Part shown: positions 57,079 to 64,000 of the stretch, in pieces | How positions within the stretch are numbered: position 1 is the first letter of the stretch | How the letters are laid out: each line of letters begins with the position of its first letter | Origin: Mucilaginibacter sp. Bleaf8 | GTDB lineage: Bacteria; Bacteroidota; Bacteroidia; Sphingobacteriales; Sphingobacteriaceae | DNA length: 64,000 nt | Direction of reading: 5' to 3' | Assembly: GCF_018390515.1 (NCBI RefSeq) | Contig: NZ_JAHBBK010000002.1 | Span: 911,743-975,742, forward strand | Notes under the pieces: model-generated | Databases searched by the model: none | What the model was told of the DNA's origin: nothing | The model's input: only the letters and a program-made list of their open reading frames with translations | Position numbers and translations under genes: made by a program

Positions 57079-57774
57079 TCAAATTTCAGCTAATTTATAG
57101 CCTTGCCCCCTGATGCTTTGAATAACAAATGAGGGTTCGGGCTTAAGGAACTTGCGTAGGCGGGTAATGTAGACATCCATGCTTCGGGCATTGAAACGAT
57201 TGTCCTCTCCCCAAAGTTGTAATAAAGCAGATTTACGGTCTAATAATTTATTTTTGCTTTGTAATAACAGCAGTAATAGATCAGCTTCTCGCTGCGATAA
57301 ATATGCATTATCCGTTGGGCCGGTAATCAGCATCCGCTGGTGGTTAAATTGTAATTGTCCCAGTTGATAGACCGATGTTTGCGCCTCATTAGCCTCCTGA
57401 TCTTCGTTTCGTCGAAACAGTGCCTTAATACGCAGTATCAACTCCTCGATGCTAAATGGCTTTTTCATGTAGTCGTCAGCACCTAATTCAAGCCCTTTCA
57501 ATACGTCTTCCGTTTGTGTTCTTGCGGTCAGAAAGATAAGCGGTATCCGTTTATCCACCGTGCGTATGTCTCTCACTAAAGTGAACCCGTCTTTTTTGGG
57601 CAACATAACATCCACCACGCATAGTTGAGGTTTTAATGAATTGAATGAACTCCAACCCTCCACTCCGTTAGCGGCCAAAGCCACCCCAAAACCCCGGCTT
57701 TCCAACGATTCTTTGATGATAGATGCCAGTACCGGCTCATCTTCAACCAATAATATCTGAGGTTTACTGGTCAT
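57079..57774 (-). CDS. OmpR-family response regulator (231 aa)
   Basis: Receiver domain with D55 (LCVVDVMLPKKDG), T/K switch residues in FLTARTQTEDVLKGLELGADDYMKKPF, and a C-terminal winged helix (LSQREADLLLLLLQSKNKLLDRKSALLQLWGEDNRFNARSMDVYITRLRKFL). Its start overlaps the kinase stop by four bases (ATGA). Pairs with the kinase at 57771-59126. Confidence 0.93.
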   Translation of the reverse strand: MTSKPQILLVEDEPVLASIIKESLESRGFGVALAANGVEGWSSFNSLKPQLCVVDVMLPKKDGFTLVRDIRTVDKRIPLIFLTARTQTEDVLKGLELGADDYMKKPFSIEELILRIKALFRRNEDQEANEAQTSVYQLGQLQFNHQRMLITGPTDNAYLSQREADLLLLLLQSKNKLLDRKSALLQLWGEDNRFNARSMDVYITRLRKFLKPEPSFVIQSIRGQGYKLAEI

Positions 57775-59126
57775 AAAGGAAATGTGATTATAAAAGTGGT
57801 GCCCCGTCCAATTTTGCTGTTCGCTTTTATGTTTCCGTTTAAAGCTTCTACCATGCTTTTTACCTGGCTCAACCCCAAGCCGTAGCCCTTTACATCATGC
57901 AGGTCACCGTTGTTTACCCGAAAAAATCTATCGAAAATATAAGGAAGATCCTCGGCGCTAATGCCAACGCCAGTGTCGCTTACGATGAGTTGCCAGCTAC
58001 GGTGCCCGATTACGGCTTCAAGAAAAATACTTGCTTCAGGACCGGCATACTTTAATGCGTTATCAAGCAGATTACTTAAAATCGTTTCAAGTTTATAAGG
58101 GTCTGTGTTAACCAGCTGTTTAGGGCCTCTAAAATTCAGCGTAATTTGGTTGTTTTCAATAGCTTGAAAGTGCCTGAATAAATTTTCAAGCAGCGTATTT
58201 AAATCCACCGCTTGGGTTTCCTTGGTATTCAGGTCACGGTCAATCATGCTTATATCCATAATGCGTTCAACATGACCATCCAGTTTATTGATAATGTCTG
58301 CGTTAATGCCAGTATAGCGGGCCAGCTTTTCAGGATCAGTCGCCACATTAAATCTGGCAATAGCCTCATTCGTTGAACGAAGGATAGTTAATGGCGTTCT
58401 TAGTTCGTGGGTAATATTACTGATGAAGTCGTTTTTTAACCGGTCAAGTTTTAATTGCCTGCGGATGATGACGCCCATGTACCATAAACTCCCGGCTGAA
58501 AGAAGGATCAATGCGAATGAAACAATAGCCGGTAACAAATTATGCCGAAGCATCCATCCGCTGCTATTTAGTTTTGCTGTTACTACTACCGGCGATTTGT
58601 AAAAAGCAATTACCGAAGCTACTTCATCTGGTGATATACTTAATGGCTTTTTCCGCAATGCTAAGATCACCGGCATAACGATACCATCCTTAGCCAGCTC
58701 TTTTTTGTAAACGCCTGTCAACGTTTTCAGATCAAGCGGCTTATGCATCTGCTGTATCATCAATCTTGCGATGAGGGCTCTGACGTATGGCTCATGCTGC
58801 TTATCAATTGCAACTGTGTTAAACTCCGCTTTAAATACTTTTTTACGTTTGGGCGTATCCAGGTCAAAGGCTTGCACACTGGGCTTGGTACGCATGAATA
58901 CGGTTAGCGAAGGACTTCTATAATTGAGTGAGGTCGGAAGTTCAACTTGTTGTGATTGATACTGATCTATACTTTTTTCCAGCGCACGTACCGCCGTTAT
59001 ATGGAAGCTTTTTTGTGCATTACTAAAATTATAATACAACCAGTAAAGCTGGAACAGTACTATACCGCTCACTGTAATGGTAGCGATTATAAAAGTAAGT
59101 TGTAGTCTTTGCTTCACTATAAACAA
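57771..59126 (-). CDS. two-component sensor histidine kinase (451 aa)
   Basis: Two membrane helices (about residues 9-31 and 198-221) flank a periplasmic sensing domain. HisKA has H240 in SNITHELRTPLTIL; the ATPase domain has ETILSNLLDNALKYAG (N box), VSDTGVGIS (G1) and GYGLGLSQVKSMVEAL (G2). Bacteroidota-type kinase with the regulator gene directly downstream. Divergent from the TlpA-like gene at 59238, which may be in its regulon. Confidence 0.93.
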   Translation of the reverse strand: MFIVKQRLQLTFIIATITVSGIVLFQLYWLYYNFSNAQKSFHITAVRALEKSIDQYQSQQVELPTSLNYRSPSLTVFMRTKPSVQAFDLDTPKRKKVFKAEFNTVAIDKQHEPYVRALIARLMIQQMHKPLDLKTLTGVYKKELAKDGIVMPVILALRKKPLSISPDEVASVIAFYKSPVVVTAKLNSSGWMLRHNLLPAIVSFALILLSAGSLWYMGVIIRRQLKLDRLKNDFISNITHELRTPLTILRSTNEAIARFNVATDPEKLARYTGINADIINKLDGHVERIMDISMIDRDLNTKETQAVDLNTLLENLFRHFQAIENNQITLNFRGPKQLVNTDPYKLETILSNLLDNALKYAGPEASIFLEAVIGHRSWQLIVSDTGVGISAEDLPYIFDRFFRVNNGDLHDVKGYGLGLSQVKSMVEALNGNIKANSKIGRGTTFIITFPL

Positions 59127-59237
59127 AGATAAAGTTTATTGAAAGCATCCATCATTCAGTTAACACTTGTTAACACTAAGCCCGGTGTCTTTAACACTTG
59201 TTCAATCAACACCCGATAGTTTTGTCATAAAAATAGT

Positions 59238-59912
59238 ATGAAAAATTCTTTAAGCGGAGTGCTGTTAATAGTCATTCCGATATCTGCATATGCTCAGCAG
59301 ACAGAGCAACCTAAATATAAACTGCCTGATGGCAAGATTGTTCGTTTTGACCAGCTGGACAGCATTAACAAAGCATGGGGAGGACGTGGCTATCTAATGA
59401 AACATGATGAGTCAGACTCGGGCGTAACAATTATTTCCCCTATGACAGATGAATTTTTAAGAAAGCAAGCTGAAGACAAGGCGAATTTGAATGCCTTGCT
59501 CAACCAGCCCGCACCTGATTTTACGTTGACGGATCTTACAGGTAAAAAATGGAACCTGTCTGCACTGAAAGGCAAGACTGTCGTTCTTAACTTTTGGTTC
59601 ACCACCTGTCCGGCATGTATACAAGAAGTGCCTCAACTAAATGAACTAACGAAAAATCACCAGGGTAGTCGGGTCATATTTTTAGGGCTAGGCCTTGATG
59701 ACGCTGCAGTTATCAAACGCTTTTTAAAAAAACATCCCTTTAATTACACAGTTCTCCAGAACGCTGATACGGCCGGTAAACTTTACCGGGTGAACTCGTA
59801 TCCGACCTCAATCGTGATCGACCCAAAAGGGGTTATTCGATTCATTCAGGTAGGGAGGCAAAACATCCGCCAGCAGGTCTCCAACGCTATTAGTCAAATC
59901 AGCAACAATTAA
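59238..59912 (+). CDS. TlpA-like thioredoxin protein (224 aa)
   Basis: Signal peptide ending AYAQQ (about residue 20), a linker of about 70 residues, then a TlpA/AhpC-type domain: PAPDFTLTDLTGKKWNLSALKGKTVVLNFWFTTC with active site C124-P-A-C127, and the cis-Pro region NSYPTSIVIDPKG. Periplasmic disulfide reductase or redox sensor. Start at 59238 is 111 bases from the divergent kinase gene. Confidence 0.88.
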   Translation: MKNSLSGVLLIVIPISAYAQQTEQPKYKLPDGKIVRFDQLDSINKAWGGRGYLMKHDESDSGVTIISPMTDEFLRKQAEDKANLNALLNQPAPDFTLTDLTGKKWNLSALKGKTVVLNFWFTTCPACIQEVPQLNELTKNHQGSRVIFLGLGLDDAAVIKRFLKKHPFNYTVLQNADTAGKLYRVNSYPTSIVIDPKGVIRFIQVGRQNIRQQVSNAISQISNN

Positions 59913-59930
59913 CATTTAATAAAATCATTT

Positions 59931-60455
59931 ATGCCAGTTCAACAGTTTAATTTTTTTACAGATGGTTTAATGCCCGGTCAGCGTCAAACAGCGGACTATA
60001 CCGTTGACACCAATTTAGATGACGAGCGCCTATGGATTCCGTTCGGACCAGGTGTTGCTTTTCAGCCTTGCCAGTTCAATCTCAGCGGCGGGGGATTCAT
60101 TGTGATACTGCGCGCCCAGCCAGGAGCTCAAATGGCGCCGCACTTTCATTCAACTTCTGTTATCGGCCACACCCTCAGGGGAAACTGGCGGTATCTTGAA
60201 CATGACTGGAAGGCCAAGCCCGGTACCTTTATTTATGAACCTGCCGGCGAGGCGCACACGCTTGTGGTAGAAGCCAGTGAACCGGAGCCAGCAATGATTC
60301 TTTTTGTAGTGAGGGGCGGCTTTATTTATATCGACAAGATAATTGATGGCAATATGCTGGCGTATGATGACGGTTTTACTATACTGGAAATTGCGCGTAA
60401 GCATTACCAAACGGTAGGATTGGACCCCGCCTTACTAGATGCCATGATCCGATAG
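59931..60455 (+). CDS. cupin, 2,4'-dihydroxyacetophenone dioxygenase-like (174 aa)
   Basis: Single-domain cupin: PHFHSTSVIGHTLRGNWRYLEHDW, KPGTFIYEPAGEAHTLVVE, the two metal-binding motifs, then MILFVVRGGFIYID. The family includes iron dioxygenases cleaving dihydroxyacetophenones. Iron ligands are visible (two His in the first motif, Glu and His in the second). Followed by a terminator, so single gene or pair with the TlpA-like gene 18 bases upstream. Confidence 0.85.
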   Translation: MPVQQFNFFTDGLMPGQRQTADYTVDTNLDDERLWIPFGPGVAFQPCQFNLSGGGFIVILRAQPGAQMAPHFHSTSVIGHTLRGNWRYLEHDWKAKPGTFIYEPAGEAHTLVVEASEPEPAMILFVVRGGFIYIDKIIDGNMLAYDDGFTILEIARKHYQTVGLDPALLDAMIR

Positions 60456-60462
60456 TTATAGC

Positions 60463-60493
60463 AACACCTTGATATATAAATTGTCAAGGTGTT
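60463..60493. terminator. hairpin terminator after the cupin gene
   Basis: AACACCTTGA / TCAAGGTGTT perfect 10-bp stem with an 11-base loop, 7 bases past the stop; the T tract is weak. Confidence 0.6.
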
Positions 60494-60521
60494 ACTACCT
60501 AGCGTAGTACTCCATCATTTT

Positions 60522-61457
60522 TTACAAATCCAAAGGTTGTGAATACCCAAAATGATTTGCTACAAGGGTATGGCAGGGAATATGCACCTGATGCTTTTCG
60601 GCAAGGCGGACAATATCATAAACAAGCTCATTTCTTTCGTCTGGCTTTTGTTGCAGCAAGTCTTTTTGTAAAGAAGCGGTGAAGTCAGCTGAAAGGCTAT
60701 CAAGTATTCGCAAATTTCCTTCAAAAAAGCTTTCTTTCAATCCTAAATTAGCAAAAACTGAAATTTGCTTTAACTCCTTAAGTAAACTGATGAATAACTG
60801 TCGGTAAGGTGCGTCTGATTGAAGATCGGACGCTTGTTTATTATAGTAGGCCGCACCTGATGCAAAAGCAGAGGTAAATGTTGATTTTCTGAATATTTCA
60901 TTGGTGATACTTGAACTGTAGTGAATGTCAATTTTGCTTTCCAACACCTCTCGTTCAATTCTTGTCCTATGTGGATCATATCTGGACTCACCCTCATCCA
61001 GCCCATAGAAAATTCTAAAGATTTGATTGTATTGACTCACTTCACCATGACCTGAAAGAAAACCTGTGATATAAATACAACCGTCATAAATGTTGAGGTG
61101 AGGCAGCTGCTTGCGGAGGTAATGACCTGCGCAAAGCGAATTAAGTATTGGAACAACTAGGGTTTGATTGTTAGCTGCACTTTTTAAGATAGGCAAAATA
61201 CTGCTCAGGTGATAAGCTTTTACACAAAGAAATATTACATCATACGTCTGATCTCCGACTTCATGCTCCGAAAGCGCTTTTATGTTAGTTATATATAAAC
61301 CGGCTCCTCTCCATATGTTTTAATAATAAGCCCCTTAGTTTGGATAGCCTCCAGGTGCTTTCCACACGCTATAAAGTTTACATCAAAGTTGGTTTTTGAC
61401 TAAATAGCCACCTATAAGGCCACCGACTCCACCAGCGCCAATCACCAAATATTTCAT
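60522..61457 (-). pseudogene. ketopantoate reductase-like (PanE/ApbA) gene with frameshifts
   Basis: ATG at 61455-61457 begins MKYLVIGAGGVGGLIGGYLVKN, the NADP-binding start of PanE. The frame is lost near the A5 run and lies in a second frame for FDVNFIACGKHLEAIQTKGL... GEEPVYI, then returns as ITNIKALSEHEVGDQTYDVIFLCVKAYHL joining the intact C-terminal part (60522-61196; KSTFTSAFASGAAYYN, HIPCHTLVANHFG). Two indels are needed. Intact it would reduce ketopantoate for pantothenate or act as a related reductase. Confidence 0.78.
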
Positions 61458-61471
61458 AATGATAAATTATC

Positions 61472-62404
61472 TCAGTTTATTAAACTAAGATCGTAGCGTT
61501 CCTCATGAAGTGTTTTACCCCACTGTTCCATCTCTATCGATGCTGTAGGCTGGAAACCTGCTTTTTTGTACATAGCGATAGCCTTTTGTTGTACGTCCGT
61601 AGTTAGCAGGTAGACATTCCTGAACTGTTGTTCGCGGCAGTGCTCCAGCGCAGTTGTTAACAAATGTTTGCCCACGCCTGTGCCGCGGAATACGGGATGA
61701 ACGAGAAACCATCGGAGTTGGGCTTCGTTATTTGGTTTCGAAAGTATTGCGATGCAGCCTATGATCTGCTGGTTATAACTTGCCAGCCAGATCTTGTCCT
61801 TACCTATGTCGTAGTGTTCTAAAAACTCATAGAAGGTTTTCACCACGTAGCCTTCAAACTCTTGAGAATATCCCGATTCGCGCGCATAGAGCACGCCATG
61901 TAGATAGATCAGATAACCTATATCGCCTGGCCGCAATCCTTCCTGATATACCACTTGACGGGACAGCACTTGATTATTGTAATCTGTAGACAACAAACTC
62001 TCCACTGTTCTCATGGAGCTTACCAACATGTCTGCTTCATCTTTAGAAAGTCTATTTAGAAATCCCTCTATCTGCTCACCAGATTTGCCTTGAAGCTCAC
62101 TCAATACATTTGAACCTTGAGAGGTAAGACTAATTTGATATACTCTGGAATCTTTCTCAGAAGATGTACGCTCAATTACACCATCGTTTACAAACATCTT
62201 GATGATCTTACTAAGATATCCTTTATCAAGGTCAAGTAAGGCTGCCAGCTTCTGGGCTGTTACCGGTTGGCGCAAACCAATTTCGTATAATATGCGAGCC
62301 TCAGCTAATGAATAAGGGCCATTTAAAATATGTTCGTTCAGCAATCCGAGATGATTGGTGTAGAACCTGTTAAAACTTCTGATCTGCTCTGTTTCTCTTC
62401 TCAT
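61472..62404 (-). CDS. MarR-type HTH / GNAT acetyltransferase fusion (310 aa)
   Basis: Residues 1-150 are a MarR winged helix: YSLAEARILYEIGLRQPVTAQKLAALLDLDKGYLSKIIKMFVNDGVIERTSSEKDSRVYQISLT. Residues 155-305 are a GNAT domain with VHPVFRGTGVGKHLLTTALEHC (acetyl-CoA loop) and AIAMYKKAGFQP. Such fusions are a known bacterial type and couple regulation to acetylation of a small molecule or protein. Divergent from nothing close; 15 bases separate it from the panE-like relic. Confidence 0.88.
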   Translation of the reverse strand: MRRETEQIRSFNRFYTNHLGLLNEHILNGPYSLAEARILYEIGLRQPVTAQKLAALLDLDKGYLSKIIKMFVNDGVIERTSSEKDSRVYQISLTSQGSNVLSELQGKSGEQIEGFLNRLSKDEADMLVSSMRTVESLLSTDYNNQVLSRQVVYQEGLRPGDIGYLIYLHGVLYARESGYSQEFEGYVVKTFYEFLEHYDIGKDKIWLASYNQQIIGCIAILSKPNNEAQLRWFLVHPVFRGTGVGKHLLTTALEHCREQQFRNVYLLTTDVQQKAIAMYKKAGFQPTASIEMEQWGKTLHEERYDLSLIN

Positions 62405-62809
62405 AGGGCAAATATAATATTTAGTTGATTATTGTCAACGATAAAATGTTGATAATAGTCAACTTTAATTTTAAGTATAGTTAGTCAAATTTTCGGGGAT
62501 TTGATTTTTTAATAGCCAATATTTAATATGATTACGGGATGAAAAGAGATAAGGTAAATTGTAGTCTAGATTTTATAGAACTCATATCCCTTAAAATAGG
62601 TATCGAACAGTTTGTAGCCAATGCTTGGATAACAGTGTCCCTGTAGGTTCACGATAGTCTATCCATTAACTTCAGCTTTATCTGTAAGGCGCTGTAGTAG
62701 TTGCTCCTTGGGCTTTCGTATAGTGGCTTCTATATTTTCTCCAATTTTTGAATCACATCTTTCGCGTCAGAAGAGCCGTATTTGGAACCGTAGATCATCA
62801 GCTCAACAA
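62405..62809. other. 405-base region without a supported gene
   Basis: AT-rich, with a short TTGATAATAGTCAA-like dyad just upstream of the MarR-GNAT gene (near 62449-62462) that may be its own operator. No other feature is visible. Confidence 0.4.
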
Positions 62810-63548
62810 TTATAGAAACCAAGTCAATACCTTTTCCTTAATACCATAAATAAACTTATTTTTTTCCGGCGATAGCGTAGACTTCATAGACCCGTTTGCC
62901 TCGAGCAACTTAAGCAGGTCGGCAAGAATATTAGTAGCGATCTTTTCATCAGAAGTAAGAAAGTCGCCGTAACTCGACTTATAAGCATATCGCCTAAAGC
63001 AAAAATCATTTAAATGTTCACGCGTAAACATACAAAGCCAACCTTTGCGCTGTAGTGAAAATAAACCGAAAATATTAAAGGAGCTCGGGGCATTTATCAA
63101 ATTGATGGTCAGAGCCGTTTCGAGTCGTTCATTATTAAAGTTAATGAAAAAGATTTTGTGGTAGTGCCATACATCATATGTAATAATGACTTGGGCATGA
63201 TTGAATCAAGGAATTTTTTTTCAATCAGTATATTACGCAGGCAAAGATGGAGTTCGATCAGCTTTATCCAGAGGCAGCAACTTGGTGCAGAATGCTCTCC
63301 GTAACCTTTAATGACCGTGTAAGCGGCACGCCGTAGATGGTTAAAGCTGCAGCAGAATTGATCAGGTATATGCAGAAGCATCCGGCCGTTGCATTCAAGC
63401 GTAAATCCGAGATAGCGGAAATGAGACTTAAAGATTGTACCGGCCTCCGTGAGTAACTTTGACGAATGATAGTGCCACTTTTAGATCTAAGGTGAAATGT
63501 TTTATCCACTATTGCCTTAAATTCATGTATGATGGTGTTGGCTATCAT
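62810..63548 (-). pseudogene. decayed unknown gene (about 245 aa) with two frameshifts
   Basis: Three minus-strand pieces join into one protein-like sequence: ATG 63548 ... TFHLRSKSGTIIRQSYS (frame lost near 63430), then HFRYLGFTLECNGRMLLHIPDQFC... TTTKSFSLTLI (frame lost near 63130), then NERLETALTINLINAPSSFNIFGLF... IKEKVLTWFL to the stop at 62810. Middle and end resemble a sensory/effector domain of a regulator (QRKGWLCMFTREHLNDF is AraC-effector-like), but no HTH follows. Family uncertain. Confidence 0.45.
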
Positions 63549-64000
63549 AAGTATCTTTTTGTATTTGTTATCGACTGGTGGCAGCTATAGAGCGGTTAAA
63601 GGCATAACTGTCCAGCTATTCATCGTCTTCTAAGTCTGTGATATTTACTTGGTGGGTTTATTAAAAGAGCTGTCAGCTTAGTTGCTTAAAACTATTATTT
63701 ATCTAAACAGTAGTATATAGCAATCAAAAGCATACCTATAATCTATACTGGCAAAACGATACTTAGCGGTTACTTAGCATAAGACAGATAGGGTTTTTAG
63801 TTCATTTTTCCCGAGTTATGATTAGGATGCGTGAAGGAAATGCGCTTTCTTATAATGGCATTTCCTACTTTTACGATTGAAAGCATTCTCAAGCAAAGTA
63901 CTGAGACGAAATTGTTGATTAGTAGTTAACCTCAACGATACAGCGACGGCTTACTAAGCATGCCGTTCGAAAGTAAACTGAGTGCCGACCTAAATGCTAG
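63549..64000. other. right end of window, no supported gene
   Basis: AT-rich 452 bases without a convincing frame, RNA gene or hairpin. A gene starting beyond the window edge cannot be excluded. Confidence 0.4.

Overview
The window looks like chromosomal DNA of a Bacteroidota, most likely Sphingobacteriaceae (Mucilaginibacter/Pedobacter-like). Supporting signs are LytS/LytTR and OmpR two-component pairs of Bacteroidota style, a Bacteroidota-type tyrosine recombinase N-terminus, a TAnnTTTG -7 box, AraC regulators next to aldo/keto reductase and zinc alcohol dehydrogenase genes, and cytochrome P460, YeiH and XAC2610-like genes. The genus is an inference from gene content; no rRNA gene is present.

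Region 1 (about 1-22.4 kb) is a defence/accessory island. In order it holds: two small unknown genes; a large putative PD-(D/E)XK protein split in two by a frameshift; a minus-strand operon of sigma-like factor, small unknown, ImmA/IrrE metalloprotease and unknown with a PD...ELK motif; and, divergent from that operon, a short type II CBASS (CD-NTase, E2-like Cys protein, S-4TM membrane effector). Convergent with the CBASS lies a second operon encoding a CHC2 zinc finger/GIY-YIG nuclease fusion and a second CD-NTase-like enzyme. Then follow an excisionase-like HTH pair, an XRE regulator, a HEPN-domain protein, HigB/HigA, a Cas4-like Fe-S nuclease, a PRTRC-like DUF932 remnant, an Mrr-like nuclease and an interrupted unknown gene.

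Region 2 (22.6-32.3 kb) is a redox/detoxification operon: a divergent AraC regulator, then aldo/keto reductase, SDR, aldo/keto reductase, SnoaL-like, aldo/keto reductase, Tat-signal aldo/keto reductase, DUF4440-like, secreted flavodoxin, NAD(P)H-binding protein and zinc alcohol dehydrogenase, closed by a terminator. A second alcohol dehydrogenase/AraC pair of the same two families sits at 36.9-38.9 kb.

Region 3 (32.2-41 kb) is scarred. It has a tRNA-like remnant, a truncated integrase, the C-terminus of an unknown gene, a frameshifted acyltransferase, a chromate-transporter fragment, a frameshifted outer-membrane gene and an AraC fragment.

Region 4 (41-64 kb) is more ordinary: lipoproteins, TetR, LysR/YeiH, DUF202, a TolC/RND/adaptor efflux operon, a cytochrome P460-LytS-LytTR operon, an OmpR-type two-component system, a TlpA-like thioredoxin, a cupin, a decayed ketopantoate-reductase gene, a MarR-GNAT fusion, and another decayed gene at the right end.

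A recurring feature is single-base indels in short homopolymers that break otherwise continuous genes (near 1999, 11922, 20005, 32037, 35872, 39640 and others). This pattern suggests uncorrected long-read errors as much as real decay, and it matters for reading every pseudogene call here.
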